Positions 10,320-51,289 of a DNA stretch of 64,000 bases are shown here, in pieces. Source of the DNA: Macrocystis pyrifera. Lineage: Eukaryota > Sar > Phaeophyceae > Laminariales > Laminariaceae. Below the pieces are notes generated by a model. It was not told the origin of the DNA. It searched no databases and saw nothing but the letters and a program-made list of their open reading frames with translations. The translations under genes were made by a program, and so were the position numbers. The first letter of the stretch is position 1. Every line of letters begins with the position of its first letter. Location: NCBI GenBank assembly GCA_031763025.1, contig JASSKH010000021.1, forward strand, positions 1,488,001 to 1,552,000, in the 5' to 3' direction.

Positions 10320-11650
10320 GTATGTGCGAGATGGTGCCAAGAATTTTGGGGTCAAGAGCTCAGGCTGAGATTTCTCAGAAATTAAAAAAAAACACAGCTA
10401 CATGACCATTCGTGCTCAGCAAAGAACGCTACTCTAGATCCCATATAACAGCCCAACGTTGACATTACAAAATAAGCCGCGAGCCTTGGCCAAAATAGTT
10501 CCACACAAAATTTCAGTGGTTTGCTTCCGAACGGGACTGCATTATTTAGAGTTGTCGCATCCTTCCTGTCATTTGGGACTTCTCACTTGTCAAATTTGAC
10601 AATGCGAATTGAATCGGATTTCCCTCTCCCCCAACCGCAAACTGCAGATACCTTCTTGCAGGTTCATTTTTCCTGGATTTTTCGGCCAAACAGAACCAAA
10701 TTCCATCCGATTGAAAATATATATGAACCACTCGTAGTTCCGATCCAAAACAGAAAAGTATATTATTCATTAAAACCTGGGCCCTGTGGGGATAACCATG
10801 TACTTCGAAGTATTCACGTTTACACCTGTTTTCATTTGATTCTTCATTTTTTTTTTTGTCCCTCGCTTTTTTCTCTCGCTAAACTTATCCAGACTCCTGG
10901 CGTGCTTATGCTGTGCCTTTCGTATCCCAGTACGAGCTGGGCCAGCCAACTTGCTGCAAAATCGGTTGATTGTCTACGCCCCGCTCAGAAGTACTACGTG
11001 TTTGGATGCGATTTTTTGACACGGTGTTGATCATGCACCAACCCACAAATGGAAAGCAAGTCCTTTTTTTTTTTGTTCGATAGATAAGACCGATACAAAT
11101 ATCCGGAAAAGTACAAAAGCGACCGCAACTTCTCTAAAAAAAAGGACTCGCTTTCCGTTTGCTTGCAGATGTCGTGCAAATACGAGGTTAATTTTTCAGG
11201 TCGAAACTCGCAAATTTGAACGTGGCATCGCAGAAAAACAAAAATGATTGTAATTACTTGTGTTATGTATGGAAATCGTGTCTTGGTTATATCTCTTGAT
11301 GGGTGGCGAATTGGGCACTGAAACTATCATCGGTCTTCTCGTAGAGGGTCTTCAGTTATGCCTCCACCATTTTCGCCTTGATTGGGAACGACGACATTGT
11401 TACGATTTTTGTGTTGAAAAGTTGGTGTTATTGAGTTTTCGCCAATATCTCGTCGAGATCGAGTCGAATTACAAACATGAATTAATTTTTATATACATTT
11501 TTTTTTGCAAGTGTTGTGCCAGGGTTAGTGCCTTCAAATTTCAAGTCCTACCATGGTAATTCGTAATGGTTCACGAGATACGACGTGCCGATGGTTTATT
11601 CATTTTTTTGCTGGCCCAGCTCGTACGCACGATGAATGGTACTGCAGCAG
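10320..11650. other. Unassigned low-repeat interval with unassigned open frames
   Basis: Unlike its surroundings this stretch carries none of the dispersed families I recognise. The longest + frame (10521-11030, 169 codons) and 11260-11559 (99 codons) match nothing I know. I cannot say whether either is an exon. AT-rich composition and short homopolymers argue for intergenic or intronic DNA. Confidence 0.4.
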
Positions 11651-11709
11651 TACATAGGCACTATTAACATGACATGGCATGGCCTCGTCTACTCTCTTCG
11701 CTGCGTCGT

Positions 11710-11820
11710 GGTTTCGTGACCACAGAGCTTGTATCTCCCTAGGATGCAGAATCGGCACGGACACTGGGTGTGCTGGATGTCGACGGGGAGAAAGACCTGT
11801 TTACAGAATCCACAGATATC
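11710..11820 (+). repeat. Dispersed repeat J, copy 2
   Basis: Contains 'agaatcggcacggacactgg' and 'gctggatgtcgacgggg', shared with 14388-14460, 23245-23345 and the window start. Confidence 0.55.
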
Positions 11821-12009
11821 AATAGATTTCCTCGCACGAAAAGGATGCTCAGGAAAAAACAGAGTGAGTAAAGTACCTTGACCTAAAACAGGGCATGCTG
11901 AGAGAAAAATACAAACAATTAACCTTGGGAAATCAAAGGGGGGGGAAACACGTCGTTAAAAAGTGAAAGACGATCACAGCAACAGCTACTGCATGATTCG
12001 GATTGGATA

Positions 12010-12235
12010 CAGGTTGGTCTTACCCGAGCTACAACAGACAATGCAAGGAGGAGTCGCACTGCACGGGCGGCAACAGCTGACAGACCGTACAGCAGCAGTA
12101 TCCTCGTACCCGTACTCGTAATGCTGGGCCCTCCCCCTGCTCCATGCATGCTCCTACACAAGCGGTTGATAACGCCAAAAATATCAACCTTTGTGTCGGT
12201 CGCCATTCCGGGGTCCGAAAGGGGTCAACTCCTTA
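12010..12235. repeat. Dispersed repeat I
   Basis: Related to 24540-24690 and 57955-58050. Shared order: a 'gcggcaacagctga' or 'gcggcagcgctg' segment, then 'gataacgccaaa' or 'gatagcaccaaa', then 'tcggtcgc'. Non-coding. Confidence 0.45.
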
Positions 12236-12370
12236 GGATTGCACTCCCGTTACGTTGAATAACTGGGAGGAAATTACTTGGAATTACAATTAGATACAAG
12301 TTTCTGTGCAGCGCAGTACTGAAAGGACTAAGAGAGGACAAAATCGGCTGGACACGCCTACACTGCACTA

Positions 12371-12473
12371 TTACGGGGAACCATAGAAAATAGGACCTAC
12401 GGCACACAAAAAAGTCTATACATTTATGTTTTTACTAACAATATATGGCCCTATTTGCTATAGTCCCCCGTAA
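12371..12473. mobile_element. Family A MITE
   Basis: Both terminal repeats present, left end TTACGGGGAACCATAG, flanked by TA on each side. Confidence 0.88.
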
Positions 12474-12511
12474 TACGTAAAGCTACTATTAATAGTATAA
12501 ATTTCCCACTA

Positions 12512-12616
12512 TTACGGGGGACTATAGTAAACAGGACCTACGGTACAAACAAAAACCTATATATATACCTAATTTTTCTGACAATATCTGGTCCTATTTA
12601 CCATGGTCCCCCGTAA
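12512..12616. mobile_element. Family A MITE
   Basis: Full-length copy about 15 bases after an ACTATTAATAGT motif at 12485-12496 and 40 bases after another copy. Three insertion events within 250 bp. Confidence 0.9.
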
Positions 12617-12689
12617 TAACTACCAGGTATTATGGATGAGAGAGAAGGCTAGTTCAGAGAGGCGCTTTCGGCCTACAATCACACCGCTC

Positions 12690-12905
12690 GTAATCTTTTC
12701 GAACCGCAGTCTCGTTTGGGGACAAACCACTCAAATTCAAACTATTACGGGGGTCCATAGTTAATAGGACCTATGGTGTATATAAAAACCTATATATTTA
12801 CCTGTTTTTACTAACAAAATTTGGTCCCGTTAACTATGGACCCCCGTAACAGTTTGTCCCCAAAACGGAACTGTTTTTTTGAGTGAGTGGTGTGTTCCCA
12901 GAGCG
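12690..12905. mobile_element. Foldback element (family K) interrupted by a MITE
   Basis: Arms 'cagtctcgtttggggacaaac' and 'gtttgtccccaaaacggaactg' are inverted repeats. A complete family A MITE lies in the loop between them. Simple uninterrupted copies of the same foldback occur at 26803-26890, 37790-37880 and 60160-60247. Confidence 0.65.
12745..12849. mobile_element. Family A MITE nested in foldback element
   Basis: Complete TTACGGGGG...CCCCCGTAA copy of the GTCC subtype in the loop of the family K foldback, flanked by TA on the left and CA on the right. Confidence 0.9.
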
Positions 12906-12929
12906 GGAGGGACTGCGGTCCTAGAAATT

Positions 12930-13300
12930 CCAAGTAGTTTATTATCCCCAAAACGGGATTGGAGTGGTTCGTCTCCCAAACGGGACTGCTGTGCGGTCCT
13001 GCCTGCACCCACGTTGCGGGGAAAAAGCACTTGGAATAAGAGTCAGATTTTGGCATCCGTACAGCAACAGCAGTGCTGCGGGGGAAAAGCACTTGGAATT
13101 AGAGTCCGATCTTGGCATCCGTACAGCAGTGTACTGCTGCAGTACCAAAGTACCAGAAGGGTTTTTGACCTCTTTAGTGCAAACTGCAGTCTCCTTCTGG
13201 GCCCTTCTGCAGACAAAACCAATCAAATTCTAAGTAATTTGTCCACAAAAAAGGCACTGCAGTCTCAAAACATTGGGGTACTCACTGCCATATGATGCAC
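12930..13300. repeat. Further degenerate family K foldback copies
   Basis: Several blocks combine 'ccaaaacgggattg', 'caaacgggactgctg', 'aaactgcagtctcc' and 'aaggcactgcagtctc', with an internal direct repeat (13020-13050 and 13085-13120, 'aagcacttggaattagagtc'). Non-coding. Confidence 0.5.
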
Positions 13301-13439
13301 TCACTATCCGGGGGCTGGTAGTTCGTAGCGCAGTTTAATTATTACATGCTAAATACGCTGTAGTGCCGGTACTATAAGGGTACATGCCTACGTAGCGACA
13401 GCGCGACGGCAGCTGCAGCAGTGCCGACAAGTTTATTTC

Positions 13440-13565
13440 ATTGCGGGAATTCCGAATTCCGGAATTTCGGAATCTCGGAACTTCGGTCGATACTGCCCAT
13501 TATGCGCATTCCGCCTTCCGGAATTCCGGAATCTCGGTCGATACTGCCCATTTTGCGCACCGACA
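13440..13565. repeat. Short tandem duplication rich in GGAATTCCG
   Basis: 'gaattccggaat...ctcggtcgatactgcccatt' occurs twice, ending at about 13502 and 13553. Self-complementary EcoRI-like words make it hairpin-prone. Confidence 0.6.
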
Positions 13566-13811
13566 CTGCTGTTCATCAATATCAACAGCAGTTGAATTAC
13601 CCCGTCTTCGTGGAAGGCAGAAGCTCAAAAAATTCAACCAAATTCTGAAAAAGAAGACGAAAACAATAACCGGCAGAGAATTTTCCCTGCAAAATCATGT
13701 GTTTGCTAAAGAGATGCTTCATACATATCATATCAAGATATATGGCCCAACTATTATGGGCAAGAAATTAAGGGCTCTAGGTAAGGAGTACTGCTGTTTT
13801 AGTTTTTTTTT

Positions 13812-14238
13812 TTTGCCGAAAACCCGCGATTACTCGGCGGGACTGTCAAGAACACCAGTAGAGACACCCTCAGAATGCTTCCCTTAGTTCTCCGAGAGCG
13901 TTCTCGACCAGTTTTCCGTTTCTCCAGAGTCGTATAATTAATATTAATAGTAGTTTGACCGTTCGTCCGCATTGCCAGTTCATTCAAAGACATTATGACT
14001 CTTCACCAAAATATTTAAAAATCCATTATGTTTGGCCTCAGTTCTGACAAACGATCTTATTTTTGACCCCTCAGAGAGGAATCTGATTGGCTGCTCCAAA
14101 AATCAAACTACGAGTATTAATATGAGTCTGGAGGAACGGAAAACTGTTCCAGAAAGCTCTCGGCAAACTCCGGGGAGCATTCGGAGCACTCTACCGTTGT
14201 TTTTGACTGTCCCGCCGAGAAAAACGCGTAAATATCCG
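13812..14238. mobile_element. Large inverted-repeat element, about 430 bp
   Basis: The left arm (about 13815-13965) and the right arm (about 14085-14235) are complementary over some 120-150 bases with scattered mismatches. Left-arm words 'cggcgggactgtcaa' and 'cagttttccgtttctccaga' find their complements near 14200 and 14130. TATTAATA motifs occur in both arms (13942-13949 and 14115-14122). Probably a MITE or foldback transposon. Confidence 0.65.
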
Positions 14239-14354
14239 GCCTACGCACTCGATTCCTGGAGCCCAGAAATGTTTTCCTATACAAGTTGGTGCTATAATAC
14301 AATCAAACACATATATTTTATAAAATTTTGAAATACGTCAGCTTTGAAAAAAAC

Positions 14355-14460
14355 ATTAGTTGTGAGATCGAGCATTCCGTCGAAACTCTCTAGGATTGAA
14401 GAATCGGCACGGACACTGGTTGTGCTGGATGTCGACGGGTAGAAAGAACGGTTTAATGTG
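14355..14460 (+). repeat. Fused pieces of dispersed repeats C and J
   Basis: 'gtgagatcgagcattccgtcgaaactc' of repeat C runs directly into 'gaatcggcacggacactgg...gtcgacgggtagaaagaacgg' of repeat J, followed by an (AAC)n run (about 14463-14491). Confidence 0.55.
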
Positions 14461-14589
14461 AAGAAAACAACAACAACAACAACAACAACAAACCCTTTCA
14501 GTACTGCAATGCTCAGAAACATTTATTCAAGTCAAATTCCAAGTAGTTCCCAAAACGGGAGTAAGGTACTCAAGGGGTTAGTTTACTAT

Positions 14590-14800
14590 TTCGAGTGTAC
14601 GGGGGTAGGTCACTCAAGCGGTCAGGCCGTGGTCTCCTAGCGTCTCGTGGCTTACGGGGTCAGTCAGTCAAGCGGTCAAACAGCGGTCTCGTTGGCATCT
14701 TAGTGTAGGTAGCGGTCAGTCAAGGGGTCAAACCGCGGTCTCAATCGTATCTTAGTGTAGGGGCAAGGTCAGTCAGGGAGTCAAACCGTGGTCTCAAAGC
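14590..14800. repeat. Tandem repeat, roughly 60-bp unit
   Basis: 'ggtcagtcaagcggtcaaac.gcggtctc' followed by 'atcttagtgtaggg' recurs about four times. Non-coding. Confidence 0.65.
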
Positions 14801-14933
14801 AGCGACAGGTGTGATATACCGAGTTAGCTAGTTGACCTCCTTCGCCACACAGCTACAGCAAGAACTAGCCGTCAAGTACAGCCAACTAGAAGCCCTACTC
14901 AGTAGGGCAACAGGGTTTAGAAATCTTTGTAGG

Positions 14934-15105
14934 CAGGGGGGGAATACTCATTGTAATGCATGGCTGTAGTCGTATGATCATAGACCCTCGCATCCCTACA
15001 ATGCCGGGACGGAGCACGTCGGGTTTTCACCGACCAGGCGGACATTTCGCTTGCACCAAGCGCGAAGCGCCGCGAGGCGTTCAGCGAGACGCATGAAAGG
15101 TAAGC
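14934..15105 (-). mobile_element. Poly(C)-tailed SINE, 5'-truncated
   Basis: Reverse-strand copy of the SINE defined by 36604-36959. Its G-rich start (14937-14942) is the poly(C) tail read from the other strand. It keeps 'gcatccctacaatgccggga', 'gggttttcaccgaccaggc' and 'caccaagcgcgaagcgcc'. Confidence 0.75.
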
Positions 15106-15179
15106 CGGAGGGCACGTAAGTACGTGTACCACCTTCTACTCTGTTAACCTCTTTGCGCCTTCAGAGGGGAGAAAACATT

Positions 15180-15425
15180 AAAACAAAAAATGACGGTTTC
15201 ACACCTCAGACATATGATCGATTCCCACCCCATGATCGAGATATATTTTTGGTATAATTTATATACATGTCCCATGCAGCCGGGTGAGACCCGTATAATC
15301 CGCAACATCTATTGATAGCTCATGCTTCCTGGGATTGATGATCTGCCCTATAAGGCAGATCCTGCACACCCTCTCACAACGGCAGGTGAGGAACTAGATT
15401 ATCTACTATAGATAGATAAATAAAT
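15180..15425 (-). repeat. Dispersed repeat E, copy
   Basis: Inverted copy with 'gagctatcaatagatgttgc'-type and 'caggaagcatgagctatc'-type landmarks, close to the blocks at 6070-6570. Confidence 0.5.
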
Positions 15426-17110
15426 CAGGATCTGTCTGTCTGAGGGGTGGGAGTATTTACAGCATTGGCCCCACACAGCAGCCCGCACCACCGGGGTGGT
15501 AGGGAATACCTGGTTTGGGTGGCGAGGCCCAAGATTCTGCATAGACCTAAACACGTTTCTTTACACAGGCACGGAACGAATGACCACGAGCAGCCTCGTT
15601 CCGTTCGGTTCGTTCCCATGCCCTTTGGAGGGAGTTAAGACACGCTCTGGAGGTTGGTAAAACCGCACGTGTTTCTGCTTTGGTCGCTATACCTGGGCCC
15701 CAAAAGCCCAAAAGCCTCTTATTACTCCAAACCCTCTGTGCGTATATACTGCAGATCGTCCGGGAGTACAAGACACTGCTGTGACAAGGTATATGGATAG
15801 CAACTATCAACTGCCTCTCTCCGTTGCTTGTCGGGTTGAAAGCGGGAGGCAAGATAGAAATAACGGACATCAGCGTCAAGACCAGCACCAACAACAAGAC
15901 AACAATTCACGACGAGACCTAAAGTAACATCCGGTATCCAAATTGTACTCTGCACACCTCCGCCCTGCTCCCGCCTGACATCCTGATCAAAGCACTATCA
16001 CTGGCATAGGCTTTCGGGTTCGGGTTAAGGTTCGGGTGGGTCGGCTTAAGGCGCACGTCGTAGACCCCTGGCACCCTGATCCCACCCCGACATAGTCCAC
16101 CAAAATCGAGGGTTTCCACCAAATGGACATAGCAAAAAACAAAGTATACTGAACGCAGCATATACTTGGGTGCGCAGAGTACAATTTGCATACCCGGTGT
16201 GCACATACGGTCCGCCGCAAGTTCACTGGTTTTCCATCCACCCTGCGATGCCGGATGTGTCGACGCTTTTGCTTGCTGCTTGGACGTCCGCACCACAGAC
16301 GGAGCATAGGGGTAGTAACGAAGCAGGCATCATGCCCTGATTGCAACACCAACACCACCATTTGAAAAGACTCGTGCAACACTACAGCTGTCTGATTAAT
16401 CAAAGCTGGCGAGCCATAACAGTTTAGTAGAGAAACCTCAGGCGGAGGCGACAGGTACACGTTGGGTGCCTCTAGGTACCGCTCACCAGAGTACTGGACA
16501 AACTACAAGTGCCACACAGCAGCAGTACGAGTACCAGGCACCAGTATTAAATATGATCATGACATGTAAGATTATACGCCGTGGGACGAATGTCACTGAG
16601 ACTATAGCTGATTTTCTCGGCAACGGTGAGAGCCAAAGTGCCGAGCGATACGTCGAAAGAACGGGTTCAACGAGGTGTTTCCAAAGCCGTGCACTTTATT
16701 CGTTGTGTGTACCCCCCTTGCTTGGGAGACAACCGGCTCGGAACCTCATCCCAGACTTGTGTGTTACCTTGCGTGTTTCACACCCGTGTAGCAGATTTCC
16801 TGGTATGCGCTCGCTGCCTTTGGGGTACATATAGCATGACGTATTTCAAAATTAATAAAAAAATAGAGGGTGCAGCAAGGCCGCTGTGCAGTATTGCTGT
16901 ACATCAACACATGAAGCTTGTTGGATACCTTGTATTCAGTAATGCTTGCTATGGGTTGGAAGAGCGTCTGATGCAACGGAAAAGGAGGGGGCCAGACAGT
17001 ATGGACCACACGCACGCACGACAATTTCGAGGGTCATAGCTGCTGCTGGATGCTAGCGGTCGTGGGCGCGTAGCCCGTGTGGACACTGCTGTACCACCTA
17101 CCCCTGTACT
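15425..17110. other. Unassigned interval, possible decayed mobile-element coding on the - strand
   Basis: A - strand frame at 15987-16460 (157 codons) contains HDACFVTTPMLRLWCGR, a basic patch (SSKQKRRHIRHRR) and several Cys/His pairs. That recalls a zinc-binding part of a transposase, but I cannot assign a family. The adjoining - frame 15919-16296 is offset. A telomere-like 'gggttcgggttaaggttcgggt' block lies at 16018-16040. No firm gene. Confidence 0.3.
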
Positions 17111-17112
17111 AT

Positions 17113-17217
17113 TTACGGGGGACTATAGTAAATAGGACCAAATATTTGTTGGAAAAAAAGGTAAATATATAGGGTTTTGTCTCCACCGTAGGTCCTATTT
17201 AATATGGTCCCCCGTAA
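17113..17217. mobile_element. Family A MITE
   Basis: TTACGGGGGACTATAG at the left, CCCCCGTAA at the right. It abuts the end of the doubtful - strand frame at 17199-17507. Confidence 0.88.
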
Positions 17218-17219
17218 TA

Positions 17220-17823
17220 CTGTTTGAATGCCGGTACATTAATAGTGTCGTTTACATGTATCCGTGGTCCCTGCCACCCAATATTTACGTTGTTACGGGC
17301 CTGCTTCTGCTGCAATGAAGTGCCGAACATGGAGCTCACCTGGTAGTCGTGGATATTTTCCTGCTGAAGAGCATTGCCACCAGCAGCAGCGTCCAACATC
17401 TCCCCCGAGTCGGCACCAGACTCGGCGCCAGCACCAGCACCAGCAATCACAGGCATTATGGCAGCTCTGGGACGTTTGCGCCCACTTGTCGCCTGTCCAT
17501 CTACCATTGTTTCTTATTTTGTCGACCTCAACCGGGATACTAAGGATGACCTTGCTCCGCAAAGAGACGATATTGGTCGAACTGGGTCCCACACGAAGTG
17601 CCCCTTGCTGCGTCTCCTTCAACTGGGTCCTCTCTCTGCGATGCAACACCTCAGACCTCCACCACAAATAGAGCAGCACCAGCAGACTGTACTTTTTCTC
17701 GACATAGACACGCCTTTTTAGATGTTCTGGAAACTCTTTTTTCCGATAACTGATAATTTTACTGGGAGTCGTTTTCCGTTCCACATCTCCTTGCATGCAG
17801 TGGATGACCTCGTCATCGTACAA
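17220..17823 (-). CDS. Doubtful - strand reading frame(s), unknown protein
   Basis: Two overlapping - frames could be one interrupted gene. 17293-17823 begins MYDDEVIHCMQGDVERK and is Lys/Arg/Glu-rich over its first 105 residues. 17199-17507 begins MVDGQATSGRKRPRAA, a nuclear-localisation-like start, followed by an Ala/Gly-rich stretch and a Gln/Asn-rich stretch, and runs into a MITE. A shift between the frames near 17505 would join the two protein-like parts, but I see no convincing splice pair. It lies head-to-head with the hydrolase gene starting at 18022, so a shared divergent promoter is possible. I do not recognise the protein. Confidence 0.25.
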
Positions 17824-18021
17824 CAGTCACCACGCCCCACATTGCACGTGACAAGAATCTTTCGGCTTGCTTTTCTCATACCTTCAGAGTAGCCGAGGAC
17901 AGGGCCGCCGCTCGGCAGTCCCCGCCTGCCAAGCGTGTGAGGAGAGGAAGGGAGGGGCTTGGGGGTTGGAAGTGTCGGGGTAACATCGCGCTTGCTGTCC
18001 AGGCGACCCCGGTTGTGCGCA

Positions 18022-47575
<29,554 letters not shown>

Positions 47576-49000
47576 CGCGGCAGAGGAAGGGCGGGGCTGG
47601 CGGAAGCAACGGTGGTGGTGGTGGCACTGCTGCTTCTGCTGCTGCTTCTGCTGCCGCTTCTGCTGCTGCTTCTTCTGCTGGTGGTGGCGGTAGTACTAGT
47701 GATGTCGCTGCTGTTCCAGGAGGAGCGGTAGGCGGAGGCGTTCTTCCGACCGGGGCGACGGTCCCGTTCGCAGCCGCGGCGCTCCCGGCGGGGTAGGAGG
47801 CCAGGGCTCACCCAGCTCGGCAGGGGAAGCCGCAGAAGAAGACCAGGAGGAAGAACGGCAATGGCGGCGTCTCAAAGCGGCGGCTGCTGCCGCCGCCACC
47901 GCCGCTACCACTGCCGCCGTTGCTGCGGGTAGTGACGTGATGGCTATGAAGTCGGTCACCTCTTGGGACGGGTCGCAAAGCAGCAGCAGCAGCGGGGGGT
48001 CCGATTACACCTACGGGAGCGGGGGGAGCGAGCGCGGGGGGGCAGGGGGGGCGCGGCGAATGGGGCAGGGGGGGGTGAAGGGGAGGGGGGGGAGGGTGAG
48101 TTTGTGTGGCGGGAAGGGGGGGTCGAGGTTTTGCACGAGGGGAGTGGGGAGCAGTGGAGGGAGCGAGGGGAGGAAGTGGAGGGTTTCGGGCTCGAGGACA
48201 ACCACACGAGCGAGAACTTTGTCCACCCCGCGCGAGTGGGGGGGTGGTGCCCGACGGCAGTGGCGCGGTCGGAGACTACCGCCCGGGGGGACGATTGCAG
48301 CCATTGTAGTGTAGTTGCAAAACCCCTTGTAGTTTTGTTGTTTGCAAGCCTTGTAGTGTTGTTACCTGCCGGGTTGGTTGCGTTGGTTTTTCGCCACGTG
48401 CACCTTGCAGGCTTGTTTCCCTTCTTGTCTATAAGCGGAGGGAACGGTCGGACTCGAGGTGGCTCGTTTTCGCGAGAGGGGGGGGGGGGTAGTAGGGTTG
48501 GGGGGGTAGGGAAGGTTGGGGAGCTGCAAGTAGGGGAGGGGTGGTAGCGATGGAGGGCAGGGAGGTTGAAGAAGCTGGAAGGTAGGAGGGTTGTGGGTGG
48601 GAGGGGGGGAGGGGGTTGCGTTGGAGGGTAGGGACATTGGGGAAGGGGAGGATAGTGTGGAAAGGGAGGGGAGGCTTTGGAGGGATGGCGAAGCATATGT
48701 ATAGCGTTGTCGACACGGCATCGGTCGTGTGCGGGGGGGAAGTTAGCAAGCAGCACATCACCTGTGAGCTATGGTAGTGTGTTGGACGTTCGAGAGTCAT
48801 TTACGTTTGTCGCGTCTCTTGGTGTCGTCGTCGTCTTCAACGCCCGAAGGCGGAGGCGGAGGAGGCTATATTTGAAGAGGAGTGAGAGGATGGGGAGACG
48901 TGTACGGCGAGAGGGACATTGCGGGGAGATGGCAGGCCGCCCTGTCAACGGGCTTGTTGGTTAGGTTCTGGTTAGTTTTTTAGTTTGAGTGATGCGGGGC
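47576..49000. other. GC-rich low-complexity region downstream of the hydrolase stop
   Basis: CTG/GCT repeats (47620-47690), then AGC/GCC-rich sequence to about 48000, then G- and GA-rich sequence. Long frames exist in several phases on both strands (for example 47963-48547 + and 47956-48756 -). They consist of Ser/Gly/Ala or Pro runs, and I do not call them. A frame ending in MAMKSVTSWDGSQSSSSS (from 47937) is the most protein-like and could be a further hydrolase tail exon. Confidence 0.4.
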
Positions 49001-49069
49001 CGCCGTGAGACGACAGGATGATCGGCTGGCTCCCCGGAGGCTTGGAAAGAGGGAAGACTGAGCAATATT

Positions 49070-49208
49070 TGCGTGTGCGATGCTCGCGTATGCGACGCTC
49101 GCGTGTGCGATTATCGCGTGTGCGATGCTCGCACGTGCGATTATCGCGTATGCGATGCTCGCGTATGAGGTGCTCGCGTGTGCGATGCTCCCGCATGCGA
49201 TGCTCGCT
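49070..49208. repeat. Tandem repeat, 15-bp unit 'GCGTGTGCGATGCTC'
   Basis: Nine or so units of 'gcg(t/c)(g/a)tgcgatgctc' with 'gattatc' variants. In one frame it reads as repeated CSRVR; I regard that as incidental. Confidence 0.9.
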
Positions 49209-49209
49209 T

Positions 49210-50140
49210 TTTTGTGTCTCTAGACTAGCAGCGCGTGGTCTCTCTCTCTCCGTGGTTTCCATTTGCTCCCCTCATTTTTTTCTTCATTTTTTTTTCATTT
49301 GCTCCCTCATTTTTTTTTTTTGGCATATTGGCAGTTTTGGGGTCAAACGTGGCGGGGACGTAAGCGATACGGCGGGGAGGGGAGGAGGAGGAGAACGAGA
49401 CGAGACGAGCGGTTTCGTGTTTTTTGTTTTTCTTGTTTTTTTTTTTTTCGTCTTGTAATATTGTTTTCCCCCTTCTCTCTCGCCGGGGTGGGGGTGAGAA
49501 TGATTACCACCGTCCGCACCAGTCTGGGGGTCTTGGTAGTCTGCAGCCCACGGTTCCTTGCTGCGTCCGTGGCAGTGGTGGTGGTGGTGGTGGTGGGCTT
49601 TACGCCCTCGCGTCGATGCCAATCGATCGGGTGACCGCCACCAAATTGACCGATCTCCTGCTTGATTTTATCGCCGGGTTATTTTCTGTTTTTTTTTAGC
49701 TGTAACCTTGTTCAGCGTGCATTTTTTTGTATTGTATTGTTGGTGTGCATTCTATAGTTGTGTTGGGCGTAGTACGTTTGTTACGTTGATTGGTTTGATA
49801 TTTTTGTTGGTGTGCAATTGTTTGGTTGGTGTGCGCTTTTTTTTTGGTTCTTTTCTTTTTGATTTTTTTTTTTTTTTTTTTTGTTCAATGTGCGTTTTTA
49901 TTTTTCTTCTTGTTCGTGTGCGTTGGGGGGGGTTTGTTTCATCGCGCAGCAGCAAAAGGTGGCCGCGGCGTATGGCGGCGCTTGTTCCGCCGGGTTGTTC
50001 AGTCGGTTTCATGAATTTCGTCGGGTGTGCATTGCTTTTTGTTGCTGTGCATGGCCGGCGTGCAATCCTGTTTTTTCGGCGTGCAGCATGGGAGCAGCGG
50101 CGGCGGCGGCGGCGGCGGCAGCGTTACGACGTGTATGAGA
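49210..50140. other. T-rich unassigned interval
   Basis: Many T-runs and G/T-rich words, a (GTG)n run at about 49575-49592 and a (GCG)n run at 50098-50120. Open frames are Phe/Val/Leu-rich by composition only. No gene seen. Confidence 0.45.
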
Positions 50141-50144
50141 CTAG

Positions 50145-50805
50145 CTCAAGGCATTTGTTCAGGACATTTTCGGGGCACGTTCGGGACATGTTCGGAAGAC
50201 ATGATCACGACATGCTCAGAGAACTCAGGACATTCTCAGGACACGTTAGGGGAAGAGTTGTTGCGGGACATTTTTAGGCCATGTTCGGCGCGTGTTCGGG
50301 AGACGTGTTCAAAACGTGTATGTTCAAAACGTGGGGCATCAGGACATGGTCAGAACATGCTCAGGCCGAGCTCAGGACGTGTTGAGGACATGTCCAGGGC
50401 ATATTCTGGGCGCTATCTGGGACATGTCTGGGACGTGTTTAGATCACGCTCACGGTGTGTTGAGCGCATGTTCAGGATAAGCTCGGGACATTTCAGGACT
50501 TTTTCTGGCCGTGTTCAGGGGCTGTTTAGGGACGTTCAAAGACAAACTGAGGACATGTTCACCGCAGACATGTTTCAGTAGGGGTCCCAAAAGTTATCGT
50601 AAGACGCTCAGCGGCGAGGCCGCTTTGAGGAAATGTTTAGGACACGCTCAGGGCGTGTTAAAGAAGCATGCTCGAGACCTGTTGAGATCACGTTCAAAAG
50701 ACGTGCACGTTCAGGAGTTTTTCTGGTCATGTTCCAAGACATGTTCAAGACGTTTTGAGTTCATGTTGTTCAGAAAACGTTCGGGGCACGTTCTGACACG
50801 CCTTT
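50145..50805. repeat. Degenerate array of 'AGGACATGTTC'-type units
   Basis: 'caggacatgttc', 'gggacatgttcgg' and 'aggacacgttagg' recur every 10-25 bases over about 650 bp. ACATGT makes it rich in short palindromes. Confidence 0.75.
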
Positions 50806-50817
50806 CAGAATTGAACT

Positions 50818-50835
50818 CCCCCCCCCCCCTTCCCC

Positions 50836-50872
<37 letters not shown>
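50818..50872. repeat. Poly(C) run
   Basis: About 50 C broken by 'ttccccac'. No retroelement body is recognisable upstream. Confidence 0.8.
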
Positions 50873-50874
<2 letters not shown>

Positions 50875-51126
50875 TTTCCCTCCTTCTCCGTCTTCAGTTG
50901 ATGCGACTACCGCGGTAGATGTATCTGCCCTTTGGTCGATCGACACGATGCGCGCAACGTCCAGTAGAAAACGTTCTGTTGATCTCGTTGGACTCGCGTT
51001 ATTCGCACCGTTACGGCCGCACTTTTAGAGTGGCTTGCGCGTGTATGGGAGGTTGTGTCCAGCGTGTATGGCAGGTAGTGTTTATCGGCCAGGAGTTGCG
51101 ATGACGTGGCGTTTGACTTGCGGGGA

Positions 51127-51287
51127 TGGGGGGAGTCTACTCGTTTGTCATGCATGGCCGTAGTCGTGTGACCTATGTATAGATCCTCGCATCCCTAAAA
51201 TGCCGGGACTGAGAACGTGGGGTTTTCACGGACCAGGAAGACGTTGCTTGCTTGCACCAAGCGCAAATCGCCTTAAGGTGTTCGGCG
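51127..51287 (-). mobile_element. SINE, inverted, diverged
   Basis: 'catgcatggccgtagtcgtg', 'ctaaaatgccgggactgaga' and 'gcaccaagcgcaaatcgcc'. It has more substitutions than the intron copies, hence older. Confidence 0.72.
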
Positions 51288-51289
51288 CG

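Noticed and set aside
10521-11030. 169-codon frame in a repeat-poor stretch as a gene
   Set aside because: No family match, no start or splice support, AT-rich with homopolymers; left as unassigned.
47956-48756. 266-codon - strand Pro-rich frame
   Set aside because: Composition only; it mirrors G-rich DNA, with no domain or splice support.
50027-50918. Frames rich in RTCSGRVRD-type words as a repeat protein
   Set aside because: They come from the degenerate AGGACATGTTC array, readable in two frames with similar results.
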